A stretch of 64,000 bases of DNA, from positions 22,800,349-22,864,348 of the forward strand of contig NC_092651.1 of assembly GCF_032118995.1 (NCBI RefSeq), written 5' to 3'. The notes beneath the pieces were generated by a model. The model worked only from the letters and a program-made list of their open reading frames with translations. It had not been told where the DNA came from and did no database searches. Position 1 is the stretch's first letter, and every line of letters begins with the position of its first letter. A program made the translations under genes and the position numbers. Shown here in pieces: positions 1 to 12,400 of this stretch. Source of the stretch: Asterias amurensis. Its lineage: Eukaryota > Echinodermata > Asteroidea > Forcipulatida > Asteriidae.

Positions 1-1002
1 CATTTTGACATGACTTATTAGCCTCGGCCAAAAGGAACCAAGTGACTATCAAAAAGATAATACTAAGCCTCTTCTTCATCATCGTCAATATTGGTGACGA
101 TTACTCTTAACTTGTATATTGCATGTGATCAAAGTTATCAAACTGTAGCATAAAATGAGTTTTCTTTTAAGATGAACAGCCTTGCTCAAGTAGGTTTTCG
201 TGTTCACTCCGGGGGAAAAAATGACGTAAAGAAACCCACACGTTTACATGTAGGCATTACACACAATGTGTACTTTGTGTATCACTACCACTCGAGCACG
301 ATGTCCGTAAATATGCAACTGTGCGCAGGTCATCCGCACTCGTATTACCATATAAGGCAGTTCATACTGCGTACGCAGTAGGTTTTTCTTCGTATTGACT
401 CAAGATGTTCACAAAGCTTTTATTTGACTTTAACGAATAGGCCTACCATTAAAACGTTTTTCGTGGCCACATGGTATAATTTTTTACGTTTCCCTCCAAA
501 AACATTTTATATCGCTTCCAACCTATAATCGTCTTCCTAAACTACCTTTGTGAATATAACTTCGCTGGTTAGGTTTCACTTGTCCTTGTCATTTGTCTCT
601 GTCGTGCCTTAGTTCTTTTTTTACATTATGAATTAGGCGCACGTAACACTATGGTCAATATCTAGCATGGAAGCCGGCCTTTAACAAACTAATCTGTTTA
701 AAGTGTAATTGACTGGCCTACATCAAAACGGTTTTTGTCGTGGCCACACGATCTCATCTATTTCACTTTTCCCTCTATAAACGTTCCCTCTATAAACATT
801 TCGTGCATATTATGTTGAGATACACCAAGTGAGAAGAAATGTGTCCAGTGTCTAGCCAGCACTATTTAAGCATGTCTATTTGTGGCCGTTCCCGGATGTC
901 TGTTTTCACGAAGTATGATAATAAATATCAAAGCTAACTGAAAGAGGGTGCGAAGGATTTGTTACAATAACCACGATATAAACTAGTTAAGAAATAGTTA
1001 GA
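1..1002. other. Non-coding flank with degenerate repeats
   Basis: No convincing exon is seen. Two imperfect direct copies of a segment reading GGCCTACxxxAAAACG then CGTGGCCACA lie at about 438-505 and 712-805. A short scrap of the family A foldback end (GTTGAGATACACCAAGTGAG) sits near 815-870. Short open frames here have no family features. Confidence 0.4.
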
Positions 1003-1243
1003 TGCACTGGACACCTTTGGTAGTTGTCGAAGATAAAGAATCTGTAAAAGATTGGACTCAATTATTGGTCATCAAAAGTTGCAAGAAAATAATGAACGAA
1101 AAACAAACCCAAAAACCTTGTGTGTGCTTTCCGATGCTTGTGGGTGAGAAATTACCTTCTTCTCAAAACCTACATTACTCTTTCGAGGGTGCCTTTTCTG
1201 GCAGTGTTTTATACTTTATCCACAGTTCTCCATAACTCGTTAC
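1003..1243. repeat. Degraded family A foldback copy
   Basis: It keeps the order of family A blocks: CACTGGACACCTTTGGTAG at the left, then TTGCAAGAAAATAATGAACG, a GATGCTTG block, and CATAACTCGTTACCAAG at the right. It is cut off at the start of the next foldback element. It is much more diverged than the other copies, so it is old. Confidence 0.55.
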
Positions 1244-1244
1244 C

Positions 1245-1704
1245 AAGGATCTGGGTACTTTTTCAACACAATACAAAATGTCCATAAATTTACATTGAAC
1301 TTATACTCAGTTTGACAATAATTAAAGATGGCACAAAGCTTCACTTAAAGTAGCACTTGCTGAGGTGCTGTAGTTTTTGAGAAATGGGGTGAGTAAAACA
1401 ATGTCACGAAAACAATTTTCGTCTTAGTCTGTCAGTGAGACGAACATTATTTTGCATGTAAAAAACGTATTAACCAGTTTTTGCATGATAATGGTAAATA
1501 CCATAACTGGTTAAACCATTTTTACATGCAAAAACTGAGACTAAAATCATTTTTGTGACATTGTTTTACTCATTTCTCAAAATCTACAGCACCTCAGCAA
1601 GTATTAAATATTTTAAGCGAAGCTTTCTTATATCATTATCTTCAAACTGTTCCAGTTTAATGTAAATAATATGTGGACATTGTGTAAAAAGTACCCAGAC
1701 CCTG
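1245..1704. repeat. Foldback element, about 460 bp
   Basis: The two halves are inverted copies. The left arm opens GGATCTGGGTACTTTTT and the right arm closes AAAAAGTACCCAGACCCTG. Further paired blocks are GCTGAGGTGCTGTAG with CTACAGCACCTCAGC, and TTTTGCATGTAAAAA with TTTTTACATGCAAAA around the centre near 1490. No coding frame is present, so this is a MITE-like non-autonomous element of unknown superfamily. Confidence 0.75.
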
Positions 1705-2241
1705 TAAGTTTTTATGCTAAAAACAACAATTTTGTATGCTATTTTTTAAGCGTCTGTTACGGTCGATTCATTATATTGGCCGCCATCTTTGATGCCAAAC
1801 AATGGAAACGTGCACGTGCAACCGTTCACTAATGACTGCTCTTCGTCATGACGACCTCAATGAAGGAACTGTTTCGGGCTTGTGACGTCATGTGAACGGT
1901 ATAATTGAACGCACATCATAGCGGACGCATGGTGACATAATTCGGACGCAATGTCACAACGCGTATTATGTTACGTCACCCGATTTTAGGTATTATGTTT
2001 GACCAATGTGTTCGACGTTGATTTGTCGAAGATCGCGTAATTGGTAGCTTATTTGAATAATGTTCGATGTTCGAATGCGCTGGCGTAAACTGCTCATCGG
2101 GACAATGGACGAACAACGTGTACCTTTGGTTGGGTGAAAGGTTTTGTACACAAGTTTGTAAACAAAATAAATGAGGTTTAAGATTTTACTGAGGACACTA
2201 TAGCCTGGGGTTCTTGATTGAGTTCCAGCTGACTTTGAACA

Positions 2242-4733
2242 ATGACCGTTTCCCGCTGCGGTAAAATTACAATAACCAACGACGACAACAACCATCCGGT
2301 AAGTGACGTCATTCCGATTTTGGTATTAAAGAACACAACTTTCTCAAGTTGTACATCTGTAATGGTCATTACGTAAGATACGAATGGTCCTAGTTCTCAC
2401 TCTGTTGGTGTTTTAAACTTTACAAATTCCTGGGTCTGAATATTATTCCTGATTCCGGGCCCCAGAGGGCCTGACCCATTCAGGAAAGTGGATAAGATTG
2501 TAATTGGGATTCTGTTTCCTTTTTACATACCTCTGGGTCATTGTTGAAACATAGATTCCGGGCTTTCCGGTGAAGTTTTTTAGCGTATAGGCCTACTTTA
2601 AAACTATTTTGTATTTCAAAACAGAACAGATGTTTACATGCACTAACAATTAACGGCTTCATAATTAATTTTATTTTATACGAGGAAAGGTAAATATTTT
2701 GCCAAAGAGGCCTTCACTAAGGAAATAAATAATTTTGATTGACGATTGTCCGTCATGAAAAAGCATGACGATCTTTTTATGCTAAATTTAACAAAGTGCT
2801 TGAATGCCTCAAAATGAATGACTTCTGTATTTGAAACGCAGTAACAACTGGAGAGGCAAAAAAGACTTACATCGAATGCACGAGGACAAAAGTACGACTC
2901 CAGTTTTATCTGAAATGGAACCTACAAACGTAGTATTTTCGTAGAAATCAGAATTAGGGAATTAGAAATAAACTTTTTTTTATTCTTTGTTTTAGGTTTA
3001 CCAAAGAGTTTGGCAATTGTCAAAAAAGGATTATACAGTAATCCAGATTAAGGACAAACACCAGAGAATTAAGATGATTCTTCGACCGTTACCACAGCAA
3101 CCATCCCATAAGGTGAGTAAATTGCATCCCAAATGTTCATGTTAAAACCAAACAGCACTTCACCCCATCCCTTACGACGATACCACATGACCGGTTTGAA
3201 AAGACTGTCGCCGGCCCCCATGGCTGTGTGTTCTCTACAGGGAAGAGGCGAATCCTTGTCCAGACTCTTATACTGACAATACCTTCAAGATAACCAAAAC
3301 TGTAAAGACACTGGACACTCAGATTGGTAATTGTCAAAGACATGTCTTCTCACTTGTTTTCTTGGTGTATCTCAACATATGCATAAAATAACAAACCTGT
3401 GAAAATTTGAGCTTGATTGGTAATTGCGAGATAACTATGAAAGAAAAAAACACCCTTGTCACACGAAGTTGAGTGCTTTCAGATGCTTGATTTCGAGAGC
3501 TCAATTCTAAACTTGAGGTATCGAAATCAAATTCGTGGAAAATTGTTTTTTCTCGAAAACTACGTCACTTTAGAGGAAGACGTTTCTCACAAAGTTTTAT
3601 ACTATCAACGGCTCCCCATTACTCGTTATCATGTGAGGTTTTATGCTGAAAATTATTTTGAGTAATTACCAATATTGTCCACTGCCTTTACATGTTTAAT
3701 AATTTGACTTGTAATGGCATACAAATGTTTAATAAGTTCGACATTCACGTCAAGGACCTCTGGGCTCTGCTATAAAGAATTGAGATTTATTCTTTTGGTG
3801 GCAATCAATTATAACTATAAGCTAAATATACTAAGCAAAATCTGGTGTAACAAAGCAAGCCATCATGGTGATACTGACAACTCAAACATTTTTAATTTGA
3901 CTAAGAAATAATGGACTTATCAATTTGAGGTCTTTGTAAAATCACTTGTCATTGTGCGTTTGTTTCTTTCATTTTAGTTACATGTCAAAGGACGTGGAAA
4001 GCGGCAAGCAACCAAGAGAAAGAAACGACCATCTGATGGTGGCAAGGTTTTAGCGCAAGCCACCAAGAGGCTTCGTGGGACTCCCACTGCCCGGTATTCA
4101 GATCAGAGAATACCCAGCAATTTCTGGCTCAATGAGCTCAGACTCAATGCTAAAGATGTTGAGATACTGGACAATGGGGAATGGCTAACGGATGATCACA
4201 TCTCAGCCGCCCAAACGTTGCTTCGTCGTCAGTTTCCTGCAATGTCTGGTCTTCAAGAGCCCGCCTTGGGTGAGATCTTGCAGTTTCAGCACATGAATTC
4301 AGACGGGGTTCAAGTCATGCTGAACGGTGGCGGACATTGGGTGACAATCAGTCAAATGAACGGCACAGTCAAGCTGCTGGATAGTGAGAATGTTGGTCTC
4401 TCTCCGAAACTGTCCAGTCAGATTATGAATCTGTTCTCGGGGAGTGAGTGCGAGCTGCAGCCCCCTACCGGTCTTGAGATCCAACTGCCGAAGATGCACC
4501 CACAGCGTGGCTCTAGTGACTGCGGTGTATTCGCCTTGGCTTACGCCACTGAGATCGCCTTCGGAGGTCAACCTGAATCCACAGTCTTCGACCAGAGGTC
4601 AATGAGGGGACATTTTAAGAGATGCTTGTCCTCTTTGCAAATGGTTCCCTTCCCAAAGTTAAAATGTTCTCAAAGGAGTGCTAAAGACATCGGAGGGAAA
4701 TCTGAAACTATATTATTTCAGTGTCTCTCGTGA
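2242..4733 (+). CDS. C48-family (Ulp1/SENP-like) cysteine peptidase, 3 exons
   Basis: Exons are 2242-2298, 2996-3112 and 3978-4733, all phase 0 with GT-AG borders (donors GTAAGT and GTGAGT), giving about 309 residues. The ATG at 2242 has A at -3 and an in-frame TGA just upstream. Residues 59-76 are strongly basic (KGRGKRQ...KRKKRP), a likely nuclear signal. The peptidase part follows: EWLTDDHISAAQ near 126-137, His in GGGHW (178), Asp in LLDSEN (193), Gln in HPQRG (234) and Cys in SSDCGVFALAYA (240). These match the His-Asp-Gln-Cys active site of Ulp1/SENP enzymes, which cut SUMO-like conjugates. The N-terminus is not a SENP domain I recognise. Such single-domain C48 proteins also occur as multicopy or transposon-derived families, so the substrate is unknown. 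Possible AATAAA signals are at 5064 and near 5416. Confidence 0.85.
3302..3690. repeat. Family A foldback element in peptidase intron 2
   Basis: The left end is AAAGACACTGGACACTC and the right end ATTGTCCACTGCCTTTA. The halves are inverted copies around a centre near 3500, where AGCTCAATTC and related blocks fold back. It lies wholly in the intron between 3112 and 3978. Confidence 0.8.
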
Positions 4734-5740
4734 AGAAACAGATTAGAATGAATTCACTTATCTCAGATGTATGAGATCTATAGATAAACAAAACTGTTAT
4801 TAGATTGTACGTTAAAAGAGCTGTTATTACAATGGGCTATTATTCACCAGTCAAGGAAAGAAAGATGAATTTTTACTGTGCATAATTATATTTATCGTGG
4901 TTTTGATTCGGGGTCGTATTGTAAGATTGAAGTGGTGACTTTCAAACAGGAAATCCTGGCTAGAGAAATTAGTACCCAAATCTTTTACTCAATCATGAAC
5001 CTCAAAAACCAAAATTAAACTGCAATTAACGAAATTGTTGTTTTGTTTAAGATAAAAAAATATAATAAAAAAATATATTGTCTATAAAACAAGAAGGAGA
5101 CAGGGCAATCACCATCCTCCGGCCCGCCCCAATTAATGCTGTATTAAACTTACTTTTGAAATTAAATTATGACTCAGAGCCATCAAATAGTTTACATCCA
5201 TGTTTTTTAATTAACAGATTTGAGAGGGATGTTAAAACACTTTAATACAGTCTGTCTTTTACTGCGTTGAAATTTGTTATTTACTTATTCGTCTTTGAGT
5301 TTTTCTAAACACAGATGCCTATTGCCGTTTTGAAACCATGTCATAAAATTGCAGGAAAAATGTTTGAGTGATAACTCTGTCTAATTTCAATGTAAATATG
5401 CATGCATATTATTTTAATAAATTATTGTGATTCAATCACACCAACACAAAACAGTTTCATTTTGCTACTTGTATTTACTTTTCATTAGCGTCTAATGAAC
5501 ACAAATAACAATGTAGTTTCTTTCTGTCTTTGGATATTCAATGTTTGTTAATCAACAGCCAGCGAAAAGAAGTTCTACAAATAATGTGTGATGAAAGTTT
5601 TTGGAAACTCACTTCATTGAAATGTTCGTTAGTTTTTGCTCTTGTGTTTTCAAGATAAGAATAACTTAAATTGTTTTCTTTGTTCAACTCCATCATTTAT
5701 TTCTTTGTTGTTTACTTAAATGGAAGCTTTCGATTTGCTG
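4734..5740. other. 3' flank of peptidase gene, no gene seen
   Basis: AT-rich sequence. AATAAA hexamers at 5064 and around 5416 could end the peptidase transcript. No exon-like open frame or recognised repeat was found. Confidence 0.5.
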
Positions 5741-5744
5741 CTGC

Positions 5745-6390
5745 AGGGCCGGTGTCAGATGCATTTGTGTCCGCCATGCAATACTGTCCGCTCCGGATAC
5801 TTTTGCATATGCAATCGTGTCCGGGGCTATGCAAGAACCGTTCGGCGGATATGTACATGACTGTACATGTATGTGCGCGCGTAAGCGAGCGTGCATGCAG
5901 TGAACCTACGTATGTGCAGCATGAATATTCACGTATTATCATTCATGACATGTACTTAGCTCGTAAAAAAATGGCGAACGTGTTCCGTCGACCCATGGAG
6001 CAATAAACTATTGTCGACCAAGGGCGTTTAATTTACTGCAAGGACGGTTTTGTACGGGGGCGGACACAACTGCATATGCAAATGTGTCCGGGCGGACACA
6101 ATTGCATTATGCAGCAGCGTCCGGGCGGACACGATTGCATATGCAAAACCGTCTGGCGGACATTATTGCATATGCAATAATGTTCTCCGGATAGTATTGC
6201 ATAGGGTGCGTTCAATTAGCTTCCCCGGGTCGACCCCGGTGTGTGGCGTTTTCTTTTTCCAGGAAGAACGTGTGCAGATAATTACCCACGTTCGTCCTGG
6301 GCAAAAAAACCGCCACACACCGGGGTCGACCCAGGGAAGCTAAACGAACGCACCAATTGAGGACATAATTGCATGCGACACTGGCACCGG
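5745..6390. repeat. Family F: array of palindromic GGCGGACACAATTGCATATGCA units
   Basis: The core at about 6055-6205 has four units of roughly 35-40 bp. Each is an imperfect palindrome: GGCGGACACAA, TTGCATATGCAA, then TGTCCG. TGCATATGCA occurs near 5808, 6071, 6137 and 6167, and one unit contains a perfect octamer ATGCAAAT. Looser units lie at 5755-5850. A 147-bp hairpin is inserted at 6206. The array ends about 60 bp before the AGK start codon, so it overlaps the AGK promoter region. A second copy lies at 58285-58560. Confidence 0.75.
6206..6352. repeat. Hairpin MITE inserted in the family F array
   Basis: Long terminal inverted repeats: GGTGCGTTCAATTAGCTTCC at the left and GGAAGCTAAACGAACGCACC at the right, with inner blocks GGGTCGACCCC and CCGCCACACACC. 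The second family F copy at 58.5 kb reads straight through this point, so it is an empty site. Single ends of the same element occur near 39430-39456 and 40046-40078. Confidence 0.8.
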
Positions 6391-6452
6391 ATAAAAATAA
6401 AATTGTGTTTAAAGGGCGCCCTCTAGAGATAAGTTTTTCTCAGTGAAATAAA

Positions 6453-9400
6453 ATGGCAGCGCGCATAGTGAATGCAGCGAAAACGGTGCGAACCCACTGG
6501 AAAAAGTCTACATTTGCAGCAGTGTTTGCCACATGGGGTGTATACTACCTTCAAGATAAATATAAGTATGTATACAATAGTCTCTTAACATCAAAGGTGT
6601 AAGAACGAACGAATTCTTTCAGTTAAAGTCATGTGTGTCTGCTGTGCTATGCTATGTCATGGACTCGTGTGTATCATGGTATAGCCGCACCACCGCACGC
6701 GGTACAGAGTCAGTGAAATTTGTCACTGACAAGTTATCCTGGTGTCATGTGTTTTCAGTAGGATAACAGGAAAAAATTTCACAATCAAAAACTAAACGAT
6801 TATTTTAAAAATCATCTTTCCAACTTTTTTACAATGACACTTGCACTTCATCGTGTGTTGAAATCTTATAAAAGTTTTGTTTTTCTGTTGCGAGAGATAA
6901 TCCACTATTTACAGTGCAGTGCGGCTAGTGCCAATGCATGTACCACATTGGAGCGACGTCATATGTTTTCAAACCTTTCATTGGTTGGCATTTGGATAAC
7001 TTTCCGTATGGCGCCACCACTGTTTCACCCTTTTTTACAAAAAGGGATATCTCATTGAATGAGGTAAATTAGGTACTATCCTAGTGTCATGTGTTTTCAG
7101 TAGGATAATAGGAAAACTGTTCACAATCAAATTTTTTTTCAAATCATCTATCCACGTTTTTAACAATAACAGTTATGGTGTGTTGAAATTTGTTAAGTGT
7201 TGGTTTTACATTGTGAGAGACAGTCCGCCATTAAAGGAACACGTTGCCTTGGAACGGACGAGTTGGTCGAAACAAAAGCGTTTGTAACCGTTTTTTATAT
7301 AATGCATATGGTTGGAAAGATGTTTTAAAAGTAGAATACAATGATCCACACAAGTTTGCCTCGAAATTGCGTGGTTTTTCTTCTACTGTGCGAACTAACA
7401 CGGTCAGCCATTTATGGGAGTCAAAATTTTGACGTGTTAGTCGTCGAGGTAAAAGGAAAACCACGCAATTTCGAGGCATGTTTGTGTGGATCATTGTATT
7501 CTACTTCTACAGCATCTTTCTACCCATATGCATATTATAATAAACGCTTTTCAACGACCAACTCGACCGATCCAAGGCAACATGTTCCTTTAACAGTGCT
7601 TATGCATGCACAACATTAGTTGCGATAACGTAACCCTCCTCCCGACGGCCACCCAGGCCGGAGCGTTACGAGTCTGTTTCGAGCGGAAACGGTTGATCTG
7701 GTCCAACACGTACAATTTTGACAGCTAGTCACCAGATTTGCCCCATTTTTACCACTTTCAAAAATCATGACACAAATTCTGAGGGTACGAACTTAATCCG
7801 CAATGTCTAATGCAGCCTGCCATAATACTCAAAACAAAACACCATTGAGGAAATATTTCGAAGAAAAATTGACAAAAACTTACCAGAACCGGAGCGAAAT
7901 TCACAGGTTCAAATGTCGAACCTGCGTGGGGCGGAGCTTCGGCTCTACGTGTGTGACGTGTAGTTAGTTCGTGGCAATGCGTAGGGTGCATTGTGTAGCC
8001 GGGCAACTGTGCACACATGTACATGCGGTAATAATGCACTGTACATGATTGTACGTACAGTACTGTACACCAAGTATGTACGTGTACATGTACATGTACT
8101 GTTGAACTACACGTCACACACGTAAAAATGGGGCAAATCTGGTGACTAGCTGTCAAAATTGTACGTGTTGGACCAGATCAACCGTTTCCGCTCGAAACAG
8201 ACTCGTAACCCGCCGGCCTGGCGGCCGTCGGGAGGAAGGTTATGTTATCGCAACTAGCACAACATTGGAGCAACGTCATATGTTTTCACACCTTTCATTG
8301 GTTGGTACTTTATTGAATATTCAGAAGCTAGTATGACGTGCAAAATAAATCAAAAATATTATTCAATTACTACTTAACAAATTTAATTACATTATTGTCC
8401 TAAGGCATTATGGCTACTAATTAGAATCCAGAGATATCATAAGGCATGATGAGTTTGCGCATGCGCACTTGGTTCTTCACGCAACAATGGTGTCGTATGT
8501 CGTATGGATGTAATAAAGAAGGAACAACTTTTTTTTGCTTTTTTGAGGCCTGATAAAAATTTTGTATGCTTTTGTGCACTAAATCGAAAAACACAATTGA
8601 ATACCAATCATCCTCATGTGCTAATATCAAAATTTTGAACCACCTAGGGACCGGAAAGTCGCAAAAAATGTAGAAATATACTATAATATTTCCATCAAAA
8701 CACCACAAACGGTAAATGAAGAAGTCAATCACAACTCACCTTCTGTGAAAAAAACTTTCTGTACAAAGAGATCTAATCGCGCATGTACATGTAATTGACC
8801 GTCCTGCAGGAGGTCTCCCATCTTTTCCCACTGGTAAGACAGGGGCATTGTCAGGGTTTTCTTTTGTTACTCTGCAGCTTGGCGGGTCGTTCGAACTCCT
8901 TCTCTTCCTTCCTCCATGATCTAATGTAGTTGCGATAACGTAACCCTCCTTCCGACGGTGGAGCCGCAGAGTTACGGGATTCTTTCGAGCGGCAAACGGG
9001 AATTTGGTCCAACACGTACAATTTCGACAGCTTCTTAGCTAGTCACCAGATTTTAATCATTTTTTCCACTTTCAAAAATCATTACACAAATTCTAATCTA
9101 AGAACACGAACTTGATCCTTAAAGAGAACTCAATGTCTAACAGTAATAAATCCTTTCATAACACTCAAAACACCATTGAGGAAATATTTTGAAGAAAAAG
9201 GCCAAAATCTTACCAGAGCCCAGAGCGAAATGGTCACAAATTTCCCAAGTTGATATTTTTTTTACTTGAGTGGGCGGAGCTTCTGCTCTGTGTGCCCAAT
9301 GATTAATGGGACTTGAGACTGACTTGGGACCGAGATGACTTGACGCTGTGTTGACTTCACACTAAGTGTACAAGACCCGAGCTGATGTCCGGCTGATTTA

Positions 9401-12400
9401 ACCTATTGTATCTGATGTTTTTATTTTACAGGGCAAACCTTCTGAGAGAAGAATTCTGTCGCAGAGCAGTTGTAAGTACTCCTGTACTAAAAAGATGGTT
9501 TTTTTTAATGTGACACATTCTTTTCATGCCTGGTTCAGTACTTTCATATCAAAAAACCAAATACGACTAATTCTATTGAGCTACAAACAAAGAAACTCTC
9601 CAATACCCTCCAGAAACCCACTACTCTGTGGTAAATTAACAGCAAAGTTTGGACATTGATAAAGGTCAATATAACGGCCTGAATGATCGACGTTTTAGGA
9701 CTTGCAGTTCCCTGATCTACAAAGTCAGACAACTTTTGGAAAAGCATTTTGGAGGATTTTGGCATATTTTGGCCGAGTGGTCAAGCTTTCTGGACTCAGG
9801 TTCTAGTGTTTCTGATCAGTAGAATTTGGATTCAAGTCAGTATTGATGATTGCGTTCAACACCCCTTTAAAGTTGACTGTCATTACCGACAAGTAACCAA
9901 TCATCATTGACCTGAGATACACCCAAGATTTGGGGATGGTTAAGATATGGCTTTGATAAAATCTTTCTAATCCTGCAGATTTATGGTCAGCAGTCCATTA
10001 AATATGCAACAGAGAAACCAAGAAAGGTGACAGTAATCTTGAATCCAGCGGCCAGAAAAGGGTAAGTTTCATCTTCCAAGTTAAACTAGTCTTCGTATCC
10101 TTGTGACCGAGTCATCAACGTGTCGGTTTGAATCCTATTCATTGCTCGTTCAATGTCAAATTATTTCCAGTCCAGCAGGTGACCAAGTCTTCAGGGTGTT
10201 AGTCTTGATTAGAGATGTTCATTTTGTAAAGTAGTCACCGATATCACAACAGGAATTATATCTGTATCACACAAACATCTGTTTTGATCCAGATTTGTAG
10301 ACTTGTCCAGTCCCTCTGAGCCATTCGATGTTGAGCCCTCTACTGGTGAATAAAACAAATACAATGTCACCAATCCAAACTATCAGAGTGTCGGTTCAAA
10401 TCCCATTCTGCAATTCCGTAGGAAATGTTTTTGATCTTGGACAAAAAGACAACCAAAAGTCTGCAAAACTGTATCCGTGTTTCTATTTGCTGACGTGTGT
10501 GCAAAAACACGATAGTCGCGGATACAAAATGTTGATGTATCAGTATCTGTATCTTTTTTTTTTTAGAAAAGCTAAAAAGTTGTTTGAGAAGAATGCCGTT
10601 CCTCTGCTACATCTTGCTGGAATTGACGTTGAAATCATCAAGGTATGTTCCATTTGTAACTTTGTATTGGACTGAGGACTGCACTAGTAAACTGACCATG
10701 CTTTACATGGGATCAGGTATACCACCAGAATAAGATTTCTATTGTTAACTCAGAATTGAGTTAAAATAAATGGATTTTGTAAGAGAGAGGAAAGATTGCA
10801 TATATCACTCAACTAGAGCTGAAGTTAACAGTCATTATCTGACTTCACCTTACAGACTGAGAGTGAGGGGAACGCCAAGGAGAAAGTCAGTTACGTTGAG
10901 TCCACAGATGCCCTGGTGATCGCTGGTGGTGATGGTACGGTTGGAGAAGTCATTACTGGTCTGCTACGCAGGGAGGATGAATCGACAGTCAGTTTAAAAT
11001 GGCCTCTGGGAATCATTCCGCTGGGTACAACTAACAGCTTAGCCAAGTTCTTATACGCAAGTGCAGAGTCAGATGTGAGGTGAGTGGTAACTCATTGACA
11101 GAATTATCAGGACCTGCTTATAATCAAGATTTAGAAACTACGGTACAAATTGGCAGCTACAGTGATGGTTACTGCTAGATTCTAGCGCCACACGCTTCTC
11201 GTGATATTTATGCATGACGTCATAATTCTTACCCAAAACGAGGCTATGGGCACACGTCCCCAATCACTCGCAGTGGCTGCGCCCATCGCCTCGTTTTGGA
11301 TTAGCATTGTGACGTACCTCATGCATAAATATTAAGAAAGGCGTATTATCCGCTGAAGTATAGCACATCCTTAGCAACACCCTTGGCAAGAGCCGTAGTT
11401 GTAGCTGAAAATTGGGACATGGCCTAATAATATCACAGCCTTTTCAGTGCGCTCAATGTTTAAATGGAAGGTCCAATGACAAGGTCCAACACAAACCCAC
11501 GACTCACAGCATGTCCTCTGTTAAGGCCTGGTCCCACTGCAGCGATAATGAGAACGATAACAACCACGACGCAAAGAGAACGCGCTCAATTGGTTGAATT
11601 GCTCCACGCAGAATACGCACACGCTCATTCAACCAATAGAATGCGTTGGCGTCGTTATCGTTCTGGTATCGCTGCAATGGGACCAGGCCTTTACCAGGCA
11701 TGAGAATCTTCCGGATTTTTCCGGAATTCCGGATTTTTCACTTCAAAATATGTGGTCTCCGAGTTCAATGTGAATTTGCTATAAAATTCGGGGGGTAGGT
11801 TTTTGGGGGTATACGTTTGAATTTCTCTAATCCCTCTTCTCTAGTCAGACAATGTCAGTTTACCTTTCCCTTTGTAATTGTTATTATCGCGGATCCACAC
11901 ACGTACGGCGTTCATGAAAAAACGGCACCTAAACAATAAATTGCCGTCCAGCAACTGGCTCAGTTTACGGCTTGTGGTCTTCCTGGCATCGTCCATGCAT
12001 AATGCAGCAGCAGCGACAGATGTATAAACTTGCCTCATTCCTCGCTTCGTTTATAGTCGTACGGTTCAATAATGTTTGCGTGTAATGTGCTTGCTGCTGC
12101 AGCAAAGATAACACGTGTGGAGACTTTTGAAAGTCTACTGAAAAAACAATGCACGTGTTTGCACCATGTGTACTGTGTACGTGCAGGTTTGTACACGAAC
12201 CAATGAGCAGTGCGGCACGAATCTGAGATCGCCGGCAGGCCATGGGAAACTGGTACCTGTTATTGCCTCACAACCAGCGAAAGATAAATTTGGAACCAGC
12301 GAACACACTGTACGTCCGGACGACGTGCTTTCTTCATTGGTTCTATTTCTATGTTGGGGTCTAATCTCAACCTCGTTCCAGTTATACCCTATGCTGAATA

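Larger units (their letters stand above)
6732..8330. repeat. Direct duplication of a 340-bp unit, second copy split by two insertions
   Basis: Copy 1 (about 6732-7030) runs from TATCCTGGTGTCATGTGTTT through GCGACGTCATATGTTTTC. Copy 2 starts at 7077 with TATCCTAGTGTCATGTGTTT, is broken by family B at 7231 and family C at 7619, and resumes at about 8257 with GGAGCAACGTCATATGTTTTC. Copy 1 therefore serves as the uninterrupted form. It lies in AGK intron 1. Confidence 0.7.

Noticed and set aside
7758-8156. 132-codon reverse-strand open frame
   Set aside because: It lies within the family C foldback element, has no family features and mirrors the element's arms.
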